A stretch of 41,748 bases of DNA, taken from positions 1 through 41,748 of the forward strand of contig DASYCO010000013.1 in NCBI GenBank assembly GCA_036500145.1, given 5' to 3'. Below are positions 8,648-16,913 of this stretch, one piece after another (the stretch's first letter is position 1; every line of letters starts with the position of its first letter). The position numbers were made by a program, and so were the translations under genes. The stretch comes from CAMAVH01 sp036500145. Its GTDB lineage: Bacteria; Pseudomonadota; Alphaproteobacteria; SMXQ01. The notes under the pieces were generated by a model, which worked only from the letters and a program-made list of their open reading frames with translations, ran no database searches and was not told the DNA's origin.

Positions 8648-9463
8648 GTGACATCGCTGACGCCCGACCAGCTGCGCGCCCTGCTGCCGCCGCTCGCCGC
8701 CCTTGCGCGACGCGCCGGCGCCGAAGTGCTGCGGCGCTACGAAGGCGGCTTCACCGTGCGCGCCAAGGCCGATGACACGCCGGTGACCGAAGCCGACGAA
8801 GCGGCGGAGGCGATCATCCTGCCGGCGCTCGCGCCCCTGCTGCCCGGCGTGCCGGCGATCTCCGAGGAAGCCGCCGCAAAGGGCCAGGCCCCGGCGCTGA
8901 ACGGCGCGCGCTTCTGGGCGGTCGACCCGCTCGACGGCACCAAGGAATTCATCAAGCGCACCGGCGAGTTCAGCGTGAACATCGGCCTGATCGACGGCGG
9001 CCACCCCGTGCTCGGCGTGATCTACGCACCGGTGACCGGCCTGCTCTACGCCGCCGCCGGGCCCGGCAGCGCCTTTCGTCAGCGCGGCGACGCGGCGCCG
9101 GAACCGATCGGCGCACGGCATGCGCCCGACGACGGCATGGTGGTGCTCGCCAGCCGCTCGCACGACAACGACCAAGCCCTGCGCGACCGCCTCGCCGCCC
9201 TGCCGGTGCGCGAGCGGCGCAAGATGGGCAGCTCGCTGAAGTTCTGCCTGATCGCCGAGGCGGAAGCCGACATCTATCTGCGCATGGGGCCGACCTGCGA
9301 ATGGGACACGGCCGCCGGACAGGCGATCCTCGAAGCGGCCGGCGGCAGCGTGACGCAGCTCGACGGCAGCCCGATGGTCTACGGCAAGGCGGCGGACGGC
9401 TTCCTCAATCCATCGTTCGTCGCCCGCGGCCTCGCAGAGCGGAAGAAGGGGCTTGCGTCATGA
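8648..9463 (+). CDS. cysQ: 3'(2'),5'-bisphosphate nucleotidase (CysQ-like inositol monophosphatase family)
   Basis: It hydrolyses 3'-phosphoadenosine 5'-phosphate (PAP) to AMP, recycling the by-product of sulfate assimilation. With the GTG start at 8648 the protein has 271 residues; the frame is open 26 codons further upstream to an ATG at 8570, but that part is unlike the family. Magnesium-binding motifs are ISEEAA (Glu73/74) and DPLDGTKEF (Asp93, Asp96), followed downstream by CEWDTAAGQAI, the second metal/substrate motif of the family. Its stop overlaps the tsaC start (ATGA), so the two are translationally coupled. Confidence 0.9.
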   Translation: MTSLTPDQLRALLPPLAALARRAGAEVLRRYEGGFTVRAKADDTPVTEADEAAEAIILPALAPLLPGVPAISEEAAAKGQAPALNGARFWAVDPLDGTKEFIKRTGEFSVNIGLIDGGHPVLGVIYAPVTGLLYAAAGPGSAFRQRGDAAPEPIGARHAPDDGMVVLASRSHDNDQALRDRLAALPVRERRKMGSSLKFCLIAEAEADIYLRMGPTCEWDTAAGQAILEAAGGSVTQLDGSPMVYGKAADGFLNPSFVARGLAERKKGLAS

Positions 9464-10476
9464 CGCGCATCCTCACCGCCGTTCCGAAGGCCATCACCGA
9501 CGCAGGCGCGCGGCTGCGCGCCGGCGAACTCGTCGCCTTCCCGACCGAGACGGTCTACGGCCTCGGCGCCGACGCCACCAACGATAAGGCCGTCGCCGCG
9601 ATCTACGCCGCCAAGGGCCGCCCGAGCTTCAATCCGCTGATCGTCCATGTCGCCGACCTCGCCGCCGCCGAGGCGCTCGTCGTCGTCAGCGAAGCGGCGA
9701 AACTGCTCGCCGATGTCTTCTGGCCGGGCCCGCTGACGCTGGTGCTGCCGCGTCAGCCCGACAGCGGCCTCTCGCTGCTGCTCAGCGCCGGCCTCGACAC
9801 GGTGGCGATCCGCAGCCCGAGCGATCCCGTCGCCCAGAGCCTGCTCGCGGCCGCGCAGCGGCCCATCGCGGCGCCGAGCGCCAACCGTTCCGGCGAGGTG
9901 AGCCCGACGACCGCAGCGCATGTCGCGGAATCCTTCGCCGGCGCCGTCAACGGGCCGACCGTCGTGCTCGACGGCGGCGCGAGCGCGGTCGGCATCGAAT
10001 CCACCGTGCTCGACCTCAGCACGCCGATCCCGACGCTGCTCCGCCCCGGCGCGGTGACGCTCGAGCAGCTCGTCGCCGTCGTCGGACCTGTTGCCCGCGC
10101 GGACCATGCCGCCGACCACGGCACGGCGGCGCGGCCCTCGCCCGGCATGATGGCGCGCCATTACGCGCCGCGCCGCCCGGTGCGCCTGAACGCCACCACC
10201 GTCGCCGCCGACGAGGCCCTGCTCGCCTTCGGCCCGACGCCGCCCGCCGGGGCCGCCAGAACGCTCAACCTCAGCCCGGCCGGCGATCCGGTCGAAGCCG
10301 CCGCCAACCTGTTCGCCATGCTGCGCGCCCTCGACGCGCCAGGCGTCGCCGCCATCGCCGTGATGCCCATTCCAGACGACGGGCTCGGCCTCGCCATCAA
10401 CGACCGCCTGTCGCGTGCCGCCACGCCGCAAGAAGATGATTCCGCGCCCGTTCCGCGCAATACTGCCGGCGAATAG
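9460..10476 (+). CDS. tsaC: L-threonylcarbamoyladenylate synthase, Sua5 type
   Basis: It makes threonylcarbamoyl-AMP from threonine, bicarbonate and ATP, the first step of t6A modification of ANN-decoding tRNAs. The protein has 338 residues, longer than E. coli TsaC (about 190), because it has the extra Sua5 domain. The N-terminal YrdC domain shows FPTETVYGLGADA, KGRPSFNPLIVH and APSANRSGEVSPT; the linker motif SPGMMARHYAP and a C-terminal Sua5 domain (about 235-338) follow. The ATG at 9460 overlaps the cysQ stop by four bases. The downstream dehydrogenase starts 13 bases after its stop, so a cysQ-tsaC-dehydrogenase-vanZ operon is likely. Confidence 0.95.
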   Translation: MTRILTAVPKAITDAGARLRAGELVAFPTETVYGLGADATNDKAVAAIYAAKGRPSFNPLIVHVADLAAAEALVVVSEAAKLLADVFWPGPLTLVLPRQPDSGLSLLLSAGLDTVAIRSPSDPVAQSLLAAAQRPIAAPSANRSGEVSPTTAAHVAESFAGAVNGPTVVLDGGASAVGIESTVLDLSTPIPTLLRPGAVTLEQLVAVVGPVARADHAADHGTAARPSPGMMARHYAPRRPVRLNATTVAADEALLAFGPTPPAGAARTLNLSPAGDPVEAAANLFAMLRALDAPGVAAIAVMPIPDDGLGLAINDRLSRAATPQEDDSAPVPRNTAGE

Positions 10477-10489
10477 ACTTGGAGCCATC

Positions 10490-11947
10490 GTGAGCGCCCC
10501 TCCTCCCACCACCCGCAGCGACGCCCCCGTCGCCCTGACCGACGCCGACCGCGCGGCGCTCGCCGCCGTCCAGGCCGTCGTCGGCCCCAAAGGCTGGATC
10601 GACGGCGCGTCCGACATGGCGCCCTACCTGCATGACCAGCGCGGCCTCTACGTCGGGCGCGCGCTCGCCGTCGTCCGCCCCGGCAGCGTCGAAGACGTTT
10701 CCGCCGTGGTCCGCGCCTGCGCCGCCGCGAAGCTGCCCATCGTGCCGCAGGGCGGCAACACCGGCCTCGTCATCGGCTCGGTGCCCGACGGCTCCGGGCG
10801 CAGCATCGTCCTCAGCCTCGCCCGCATGAACCGCCTGCGCGAGATCGACCCGATCAACAACACCATGACGGTGGACGCCGGCTGCGTGCTGGCCAACCTG
10901 CAGCAGGCCGCTGCCGACGTCGACCGCCTGTTCCCCTTGAGCCTCGGGGCCGAAGGAAGCTGCATGATCGGCGGCAACCTCTCGACCAACGCCGGCGGCG
11001 TGCAGGTGCTGCGCTACGGCAACGCGCGCAGCCTCGTGCTCGGCCTCGAAGTCGTGCTGCCCGACGGGCGCGTCTGGAACGGCCTGCGGGGCTTGCGCAA
11101 GGACAACACGGGCTACGACCTCAAGCAGCTCTTCATGGGCGCCGAAGGCACGCTCGGCGTCATCACCGGCGCGGTACTGCGCCTGTACCCGCGCCCGCGC
11201 GCCACCGTGACCGTGTTCGCCGCCGTGCCCAAGCTGGCAGACGTCGTGAGCTTGCTCGGCGAGGCGCAGGCGGCGACCGGCGAAGCCGTGCGCGCCTTCG
11301 AGCTAGTGCCGCAGATCGGGCTCGACTTCGTGACGCGCCACGTCGAAGGCGTCAGCGCGCCGCTCGCGACGAAGTCGCCCTGGTACGTACTGATGGAATT
11401 CGCCGCCGGCGACGAACGGCTGCGCGACGCGGTCGAGGCCTTCCTCGCCGCCGCCTTCGAGGCGGGCCGCGTGACCGACGCCACCATCGCCGAGAGCGAA
11501 GCGCAGGCCAGGCAGCTCTGGCGCATCCGCGAGACGATCCCCGAGGTTCAGACGCGCGAAGGCGGCAGCATCAAGCATGACGTCGCCGTGCCGATCTCGC
11601 GCATCGCCGAGCTGATCGAAGAAGGCTCGCGCCGCCTCGTCGCGCTGATCCCCGGCGCCCGCCCTTGTCCGTTCGGCCATGTCGGCGACGGCAACATCCA
11701 CTTCAACCTCAGCCAGCCGCCCGGCATGGACAAGGCCGCCTTCCTGGCGCGCTGGGACGACTGCAACCGCGTCGTCCACGACCTGACGGCGGAGCTGAAC
11801 GGCAGCTTCTCCGCCGAGCACGGCATCGGCCGGCTGAAGAAGGGCGAGCTCGCGCATTACCGCTCCGACGTGGAGCTCGAGCTGATGCGCCGCATCAAGG
11901 CGGCGCTTGACCCCGACGGCCTGATGAATCCCGGCAACATCCTGTGA
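10490..11947 (+). CDS. FAD-linked D-2-hydroxyacid dehydrogenase (GlcD / D-2-hydroxyglutarate dehydrogenase family)
   Basis: This 485-residue flavoprotein oxidises a D-2-hydroxyacid such as D-lactate, glycolate or D-2-hydroxyglutarate. The GTG start at 10490 has a GGAG site just ahead; an ATG 25 codons upstream lies inside tsaC and gives a non-family leader. The FAD-binding PCMH domain holds VPQGGNTGLVIGS, NLSTNAGGVQVLRYGN and MGAEGTLGVIT. The C-terminal FAD-oxidase domain holds CPFGHVGDGNIHFNLSQ (metal-binding histidines) and FSAEHGIGRLKK, the usual substrate-site signature. I cannot separate D-lactate from D-2-hydroxyglutarate specificity by eye. Confidence 0.93.
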   Translation: MSAPPPTTRSDAPVALTDADRAALAAVQAVVGPKGWIDGASDMAPYLHDQRGLYVGRALAVVRPGSVEDVSAVVRACAAAKLPIVPQGGNTGLVIGSVPDGSGRSIVLSLARMNRLREIDPINNTMTVDAGCVLANLQQAAADVDRLFPLSLGAEGSCMIGGNLSTNAGGVQVLRYGNARSLVLGLEVVLPDGRVWNGLRGLRKDNTGYDLKQLFMGAEGTLGVITGAVLRLYPRPRATVTVFAAVPKLADVVSLLGEAQAATGEAVRAFELVPQIGLDFVTRHVEGVSAPLATKSPWYVLMEFAAGDERLRDAVEAFLAAAFEAGRVTDATIAESEAQARQLWRIRETIPEVQTREGGSIKHDVAVPISRIAELIEEGSRRLVALIPGARPCPFGHVGDGNIHFNLSQPPGMDKAAFLARWDDCNRVVHDLTAELNGSFSAEHGIGRLKKGELAHYRSDVELELMRRIKAALDPDGLMNPGNIL

Positions 11948-11957
11948 GCTTCGTCCG

Positions 11958-12365
11958 ATGAGCGTCCTCGCCCCTGAAACGTCCGGCTGGCCGGCGATCC
12001 CGGCCGGCTGGCAGCGCGCCGCCTTCTGGGCCTGGATCGCCGGCATGGCCACGGTCGCCGTCTTCTCGCTCAGCCCCGGCCTCGGACCGCCGGAGGCGCA
12101 TGGCATCGACAAGATCTTCCACTGCACCGGCTATTTCGTGCTGGCGCTGCAGACCCAGCCCAGCTTCTCGACGCGCCGCGCCGCGCTGATCGCCGCCCTC
12201 TGCATGATCCCCTTCGGCATCGGCATGGAGATCGGCCAGGAGTTCGTGCCCGGGCGCAGCGCCGATCCGTACGACGCGCTCGCCAACAGCATCGGCGCGC
12301 TCGCCGGCGTCGCCGTGGCGCCCCTGTTCCGCCGCATCGCCGCCGCCCTGGTCGCGCGACTGTGA
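11958..12365 (+). CDS. VanZ-like family membrane protein
   Basis: This is a 135-residue protein with four hydrophobic segments and the conserved VanZ features: the DKIFHCTGYFVLA segment, then EIGQEFVPGRSADPYDALANSIGALAG, whose acidic/Gln and PGR..D..AN..G pattern is diagnostic. Members are membrane proteins of unclear biochemical role, first known from teicoplanin resistance in gram-positives. It follows the FAD dehydrogenase by 10 bases. A long inverted repeat begins exactly at its stop codon (12361-12413). Confidence 0.85.
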   Translation: MSVLAPETSGWPAIPAGWQRAAFWAWIAGMATVAVFSLSPGLGPPEAHGIDKIFHCTGYFVLALQTQPSFSTRRAALIAALCMIPFGIGMEIGQEFVPGRSADPYDALANSIGALAGVAVAPLFRRIAAALVARL

Positions 12366-12413
12366 CACGCAAGCCCATGCGTTTTGCGTTCGCGCGGGCT
12401 TGCAGCTGTCACA
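12361..12413 (+). terminator. Long inverted repeat at the vanZ stop codon; candidate terminator or start of the speD leader
   Basis: Two nested perfect arms are present: TGTGACA (12361-12367) pairs with TGTCACA (12407-12413), and GCAAGCCC (12369-12376) pairs with GGGCTTGC (12396-12403), giving about 15 base pairs around a 19-base loop. A run of six T lies 10 bases further (12424-12429), which is too far for a textbook intrinsic terminator, so the function (terminator or RNA leader) is not settled. Confidence 0.55.
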
Positions 12414-12429
12414 ATCGAGGGCATTTTTT

Positions 12430-12455
12430 CCTTGCAAGGGGGGGCGTTATGCCCC
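12430..12455 (+). promoter_or_regulatory. Two more palindromes in the speD upstream region
   Basis: A perfect 10-base palindrome CCTTGCAAGG (12430-12439) is followed at once by a hairpin GGGGC-GTTAT-GCCCC (12441-12455). A third imperfect palindrome (CCAATTAA...TTAATTTGG, 12453-12474) comes next, and speD starts at 12507 with a GGAGG site. With the hairpin at 12361-12413 this makes an unusually structured 140-base gap. No known riboswitch consensus was recognised. Confidence 0.4.
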
Positions 12456-12506
12456 AATTAACGCGGCTTAATTTGGTTTCACCACTTAGGGATCGGAGGC
12501 GGTGGA

Positions 12507-13001
12507 ATGGCGAATAAAGTCGCTGCGATGAAGACGGGCGTTGTCGTGCAATTGGATTCGGCGAACGCGAATACGGCTCATGCCGAGACTCCCTTTGCCC
12601 TGCAGCAGTCTTCCTCGCCGACCGAGTCGAAAGACCATGTCGTCATCCGCGACGGCGTGAAGTTCGCCGGAACCCATCTGCTCATCGACCTGTGGGGCGC
12701 CAAGGGCCTCGACGACGCCAAGCTGATCGAGCGCGCCTTCAAGGAATGCATCGACGCCTGCGGCGCCACCCTGCTCTATCTGCACCTGCACTGCTTCAGC
12801 GAGAACGGCGGCATTTCCGGCGTCGCCGTACTGGCCGAATCGCACATCTCGATCCACACCTGGCCCGAGCGCGAATACGCCGCCATCGACATCTTCATGT
12901 GCGGCGACGCGGAGCCGCACAAGGCGGTGCCGATCCTGCGCCGCCATTTCAAGCCGACGAACGTGCAGCTCGGCGAACAGCGGCGCGGCATCATCGAATG
13001 A
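12507..13001 (+). CDS. speD: S-adenosylmethionine decarboxylase proenzyme
   Basis: It decarboxylates S-adenosylmethionine to give the aminopropyl donor for spermidine. The protein has 164 residues and is a pyruvoyl enzyme: it should self-cleave between Glu111 and Ser112 in AESHISIHTWPE, Ser112 becoming the pyruvoyl group. His117 and Cys132 occupy the same spacings (+5, +20) as the processing/catalytic His and Cys of the bacterial class. Compared with short bacterial enzymes there is an N-terminal extension of about 45-50 residues of low complexity; a second Met at codon 8 does not remove it. The GGAGG site upstream supports the start. speE follows 27 bases later, so both polyamine steps are in one operon. 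Confidence 0.95.
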   Translation: MANKVAAMKTGVVVQLDSANANTAHAETPFALQQSSSPTESKDHVVIRDGVKFAGTHLLIDLWGAKGLDDAKLIERAFKECIDACGATLLYLHLHCFSENGGISGVAVLAESHISIHTWPEREYAAIDIFMCGDAEPHKAVPILRRHFKPTNVQLGEQRRGIIE

Positions 13002-13028
13002 GCCGCGCCAGCCCGAAAGGCTGCTGAC

Positions 13029-13880
13029 GTGGACGAGAAGTGGATCGCGGAGACGCTCTATCCCGACTACGGGCAGCGCTTCCGCATCCTGCGCACCCTC
13101 GTCACCCGCACGACGCCCTTCCAGGAACTGGCGATCCACGAGACCGCCGCCTTCGGCCGCATGCTGACGCTCGACGGCGTCTGCCAGACCACCGAGCGCG
13201 ACGAGTTCTTCTACCATGAGATGATGACGCACCTGCCGATCCTCGCCCATGGCGAGGCGCGCAAGGTGCTGATCGTCGGTGGCGGCGACGGCGGCATCCT
13301 CGAAGAGGCGCTCAAGCACCGCACGGTCGAGAAGGCCACCATGGTCGAGATCGACGGCGCGGTGATCGAGCTCTCGCGCGAATGGCTGCCGTCGATCTGC
13401 GGCCGCGCCTTCCACGATCCGCGCACGGAACTGATCGTCGGCGACGGCATCGCCTTCGTCGCCGAGACGGCCGAGCGCTACGACGTGATCCTCGTCGATT
13501 CCACCGATCCCATGGGCGCTGCCGAGCCGCTGTTCGGCCCGGCCTTCTACGCCCAGTGCAGGCGCTGCCTCGCCCCGCGCGGCATCCTGGTGACGCAGAA
13601 CGGCGTGCCGTTCCTGCAGCCAGACGAATTCTCCGGCACCTACCGGCACCTGGAGCCGCTGTTTCCCGACGCCGGCTTCTACTTCGTGCCGGTGCCGACC
13701 TACGTCGGCGGCATGATGGCGCTGGCCTGGGCAAGCCTCGATCCCGCCAGCCGGCAGGTCGACGGCGCAACGCTCGCCGCCCGCTTCCGGGAGGCGGCGA
13801 TCGCCACGAACTACTATTCGCCGGAGATCCATGCCGCGGCGTTCGCGCTGCCGCCCTATCTCGCCAAGCTGATCGGCTAA
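13029..13880 (+). CDS. speE: Polyamine aminopropyltransferase (spermidine synthase)
   Basis: It transfers an aminopropyl group from decarboxylated S-adenosylmethionine to putrescine to make spermidine. The protein has 283 residues with a GTG start preceded by GAAAGG. The N-terminal beta region includes LTLDGVCQTTERDEFFYHEMMTH. The Rossmann core has VLIVGGGDGGILEEAL, VEIDGAVIELSREWLP and the catalytic-loop sequence VDSTDPMGAAEPLF, all family signatures. It directly follows speD. It converges with the sugar dehydrogenase gene with only two bases between the stop codons. Confidence 0.95.
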   Translation: MDEKWIAETLYPDYGQRFRILRTLVTRTTPFQELAIHETAAFGRMLTLDGVCQTTERDEFFYHEMMTHLPILAHGEARKVLIVGGGDGGILEEALKHRTVEKATMVEIDGAVIELSREWLPSICGRAFHDPRTELIVGDGIAFVAETAERYDVILVDSTDPMGAAEPLFGPAFYAQCRRCLAPRGILVTQNGVPFLQPDEFSGTYRHLEPLFPDAGFYFVPVPTYVGGMMALAWASLDPASRQVDGATLAARFREAAIATNYYSPEIHAAAFALPPYLAKLIG

Positions 13881-13882
13881 CC

Positions 13883-15142
13883 TCAGCCGCCCGTGTAGCT
13901 GACGCGCCACACCACGTTGGCCACGTCGTCGGCGATCAGCAGGCTGCCGTCCTTGGCCGTCACGACCCCGACCGGGCGGCCCATGACCTGGGCCGTCGAG
14001 GCGCCGTCGACCCAGAAGCCCGACATGAAGACCTCGTAGTGGCTCGCCGGCTTGCCGTTCTCGAACGGCACGAAGGCGACCGTGTAGCCGCGCGGATTGC
14101 CGGCATTCCACGAGCCGTGCAGGCCGATGAAGGCGCCGCCGCGATACTTCGCCGGAAACTTGTCGCCGGCGTAGAACGCAAGCCCAAGCGGCGCCGAATG
14201 CGATTCGAACAGCATGTCGGGCACGATGGCCTTCTTCACCAGGTCGGGCTTCTTGTCGGCAAAGCCCGGCTGCGGATGGCTGCCGATGTAGGAATAGGGC
14301 CAGCCGTAGAAGCCGCCGTCCTGCACGCGCGTCAGGTAGTCGGGCACCAAGCCGTCGCCCAGCATGTCGCGCTCGTTGACCACGGTGAAGAGGTTGTTGC
14401 TGCCGGGATAGAAGCTGATGCCGACCGGGTTGCGCAGGCCCGTGGCGAAGGTGCGCTGATGGCTGCCGTCGGCGGCGAACTCCTGGATCGTCGCGCGCGG
14501 CGCGGGCTCCTCCGCGATGTTGCCAGCCGAACCGATGGACACGTAGAACTTGCTGCCGTCGGGGCTGAAGACGACGTTGCGCGTCGCGTGGCCGCCGCTG
14601 CTGCCGAACGCGCCGTCCGGCGTGATGCGCTGCGGCTTGGTCGTCGCCTTCTGCATGCCGGCCGCATAGGCCACGCGCCAGACGCCGGCGCGGTCGCCGA
14701 CATAGAGCGCGTCGCCATGCACCGCCAGGCCGTGCGGATAGTCGAAGCCTTCGGCGAAGACCGTGCTTTCCTCTGCCTTTCCGTCGCCGTCGGCGTCGCG
14801 CAGCAGGCGCACCTGGTTGGCCCTGGGCTCGGCGAGGAAGACGTCGCCGTTCGGCGCCACTTCGAGCCAGCGGGCGTTGTCGAGCTTGTCGGCGAAGACG
14901 TTCACCGTGAAGCCGGGCGGCACGCGGGGCAACTGCCCTTCCTTGCGCACCGTCGTGGTGGATCTGTTGTTCTTGCCCGGGGTCGCGTTGGGGGCCGGCA
15001 GGTCGGCCGGCCGGATTTCGATCCGGGTGCCGGGGGCCGGATCGGCGGCCCAGCCGGGCGACGCCGCGAGGCAGCCGGCCATGGCCAGAATGGCGCTCAG
15101 GACCAGGGGGCGGATGGGGGAAAAGGGGGCGCAATAAGGCAT
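13883..15142 (-). CDS. PQQ-type sugar dehydrogenase (sorbosone dehydrogenase family), exported
   Basis: This is a predicted six-bladed beta-propeller dehydrogenase of 419 residues, working in the periplasm on a sugar or related compound with PQQ. The start MPYCAPFSP is used because AAGGAG lies just upstream; an ATG 18 codons earlier lacks a signal-like sequence. Residues 10-33 are a signal sequence with a possible lipobox ending at Cys25 (LAMAGC), or a normal cleavage after GWA. Family features are VPPGFTVNVFADKLDNARWLEVAPNG, LAVHGDALYVGDR, FATGLRNPVGISF, NERDMLGDGLVPDYLT, GFYGWPYSYIG, FIGLHGSWN and the C-terminal GRPVGVVTAKDGSLLIADD. PQQ biosynthesis genes are not seen nearby. Confidence 0.88.
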   Translation of the reverse strand: MPYCAPFSPIRPLVLSAILAMAGCLAASPGWAADPAPGTRIEIRPADLPAPNATPGKNNRSTTTVRKEGQLPRVPPGFTVNVFADKLDNARWLEVAPNGDVFLAEPRANQVRLLRDADGDGKAEESTVFAEGFDYPHGLAVHGDALYVGDRAGVWRVAYAAGMQKATTKPQRITPDGAFGSSGGHATRNVVFSPDGSKFYVSIGSAGNIAEEPAPRATIQEFAADGSHQRTFATGLRNPVGISFYPGSNNLFTVVNERDMLGDGLVPDYLTRVQDGGFYGWPYSYIGSHPQPGFADKKPDLVKKAIVPDMLFESHSAPLGLAFYAGDKFPAKYRGGAFIGLHGSWNAGNPRGYTVAFVPFENGKPASHYEVFMSGFWVDGASTAQVMGRPVGVVTAKDGSLLIADDVANVVWRVSYTGG

Positions 15143-15424
15143 CGTCGCGAACTCCTTCGGGACGGGCTGCTCTCTCCAGCCCGGACAGACTGTCATGGGC
15201 CGGCGGCGGCCGACAAATCACGCCAGCGTCACCTGTGGAAGGAACCGGCGGGCGCTCCGGGGCGGGATCCCGTCAAGGGAAACGGCCCTGGCGGGCCGAT
15301 GCTCCCATAGCTGTGGACAACTGGCGAAATGGGGCCGTTTCCGCCCGGAAATCCCTGTTAACCCCTAGCATTTCCGCCTATTGTGCATAGGTTAAATGAC
15401 GTAGACCCCGACCAAAAGGATAAG

Positions 15425-16129
15425 ATGAATGAGGGCGCAGCCATGCTTCACGTGCTGATCGCTGACGATCATCCGCTTTTCCGCGACGGGCTCCGTCTCC
15501 TCGTGCAGCAGCTCGACGAAAAAGTAACGGTGATCGAGGCCGGCAACCTGCCCGACGCGTTGCAGCTGGCGAAGGCCCAGGCCGACGAGATCAACCTTCT
15601 GCTCGTCGACCTGCGCATGCCCGGCGCGGTCGGCTTCGACGGCATCAAGACGCTGCGCGCCATCGCGCCGAAGACGCCGCTGGTCGTGATCTCCGGCTAC
15701 GAAACCAAGCGCAATGCCGAACAGGCGCTTGAGGCCGGCGCATCGGGATTTATTCCTAAGTCGACGTCGCCGAGCGTCACGCTCAACGCCCTGAAGCTGG
15801 TCATGCTGGGCGAGGTCTACGTGCCGCCCTCGCTGATCTACGGCCCGCAGCCCGACGATCCGGACTCCGAGATCGGCGCCGCTCCCGTCGCCGCGCCCAC
15901 CGTCGACCTATCGAAGCTGGCGCCCCTGACCCAGCGTCAGCTCGACGTGCTGGCGCTCATCGGTCAGGGCAATTCCAACAAGGACATCGCCGAGAAGCTC
16001 GGCATCTCGGAAGGCACCGTGAAGGTCCACGTCGGCGCCATCCTGAAAGTCCTCGGCGCCACCAACCGCACCCAGGCGGCCCTCATGGCGATCGACATGG
16101 GCGTCACGCCGGAGTCGACGGCAGCCTGA
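15425..16129 (+). CDS. Response regulator, receiver plus LuxR-type HTH (NarL/FixJ family)
   Basis: This is a DNA-binding regulator of 234 residues. The receiver domain (about 8-125) has the acidic pair Asp14/Asp15 (LIADDHPLF), phospho-acceptor Asp62 (VDLRMPG), Ser90 and Lys112 (FIPKS). A linker rich in Pro/Asp/Ala leads to a LuxR helix-turn-helix (about 168-230): LTQRQLDVLALIGQGNSNKDIAEKLGISEGTVKVHV. The ATG at 15425 has AAGGA six bases ahead. No histidine kinase is adjacent, so it is an orphan; two kinase-like proteins lie 13-18 kb away. The upstream 228 bases show no clear sigma-70 promoter by eye. Confidence 0.93.
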   Translation: MNEGAAMLHVLIADDHPLFRDGLRLLVQQLDEKVTVIEAGNLPDALQLAKAQADEINLLLVDLRMPGAVGFDGIKTLRAIAPKTPLVVISGYETKRNAEQALEAGASGFIPKSTSPSVTLNALKLVMLGEVYVPPSLIYGPQPDDPDSEIGAAPVAAPTVDLSKLAPLTQRQLDVLALIGQGNSNKDIAEKLGISEGTVKVHVGAILKVLGATNRTQAALMAIDMGVTPESTAA

Positions 16130-16196
16130 ATCCTCGGCATTCTTCCGCCAACGCAGCCTGGGGCCATAACCCGGGTGCGACAGGGAGAATGCGCGC

Positions 16197-16913
16197 ATGA
16201 TCGAAACCTTGACCACGACCGTCCCCTCCAAGACTGGCGGAGACAGCACCATGTCGGTCTATCTCGCGCGGCCCAAGGGCTTCGCCGGTCCCCGCCCCGC
16301 CGTGCTGGTCCTGCACCACAAAGGCGGCGTCGACGACTTCACCCGCGACCGCGTCACCCGCCTGGCCGAAGCCGGCTACCTCGCCGCCGCGCCTGATTTC
16401 TTCCATCGCACCGCCGGCGGCGACCCGGACGGCCATGGCAAGGCGATGCTCGACACGCAGATCATCGCCGACGCCGTCGCCGCGCTGGAGACCGTGAAGG
16501 CGGCGACCCCCGTGCGCGAAGAGGCCTGCGCCACCCTCGGCCACTGCATGGGCGGCCGCATGAGCTTCCTCATCGCCAGCGCCCATCCCGTGTTCGCCGC
16601 CGCCGTCGTCTACTACGGCGGCTACATGTTCGGGTCGCGCGGCGAAGGCCCCACCCCGTTCGACCGGCTCTCGGGCCTGCGCTGTCCGGTAGCCGGCTTC
16701 TTCGGCAACGACGACACGAACCCGTCGCCCGACGACGTCGAGAGGATCGACGCGGAGCTGACGCGGCTCGGCGTGCGCCACACGTTCCATCGCTACGACG
16801 GCGCCGCGCACGCCTTCCAGAACTTCCTCAATCCGGTGAGCCACCGCGAGGCACAGGCGCGCGACGCCTGGGGCAAGACGCTATCCTTCCTCGCGGCGGA
16901 GCTGAAGCCTTAA
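16197..16913 (+). CDS. Dienelactone hydrolase family protein
   Basis: This is an alpha/beta hydrolase of 238 residues. The catalytic triad is visible as Cys117 in GHCMGGRM, Asp172 in GNDDTNP and His205 in DGAAHAFQN, with spacing matching carboxymethylenebutenolidase, the enzyme that opens dienelactone in chloroaromatic degradation. The N-terminal AVLVLHHKGGVDDF is the oxyanion-hole region. Many members of the family have other ester or lactone substrates, and there are no chlorocatechol genes nearby, so a general hydrolase is safer. Its stop overlaps the stop of the opposite-strand gene by three bases. Confidence 0.9.
   Translation: MIETLTTTVPSKTGGDSTMSVYLARPKGFAGPRPAVLVLHHKGGVDDFTRDRVTRLAEAGYLAAAPDFFHRTAGGDPDGHGKAMLDTQIIADAVAALETVKAATPVREEACATLGHCMGGRMSFLIASAHPVFAAAVVYYGGYMFGSRGEGPTPFDRLSGLRCPVAGFFGNDDTNPSPDDVERIDAELTRLGVRHTFHRYDGAAHAFQNFLNPVSHREAQARDAWGKTLSFLAAELKP

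Noticed and set aside
12361..12506. SAM-II or another known riboswitch before speD
   Set aside because: No recognisable conserved core of any known class was seen. The structure is reported only as an unclassified leader.
12486..15221. Very long minus-strand open frame across speD, speE and the sugar dehydrogenase
   Set aside because: It only exists because GC-rich codons lack stops in shadow frames. The real genes have clear motifs and ribosome-binding sites, and the long frame has a repetitive Arg/Ala/Gly composition.
15350..15424. TTAA-containing sequence upstream of the LuxR regulator as a CtrA box
   Set aside because: The consensus TTAA-N7-TTAA is not met; only one half is present, at TTAACCCCTAGCATT.
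15425..16129. Assigning the LuxR regulator to a specific kinase in the window
   Set aside because: Neither kinase-like gene is adjacent, so pairing would be a guess; it is only suggested as a test.
16197..16913. Calling the dienelactone hydrolase a chlorocatechol-pathway enzyme
   Set aside because: The triad fits the family, but no chlorocatechol dioxygenase or cycloisomerase is nearby.
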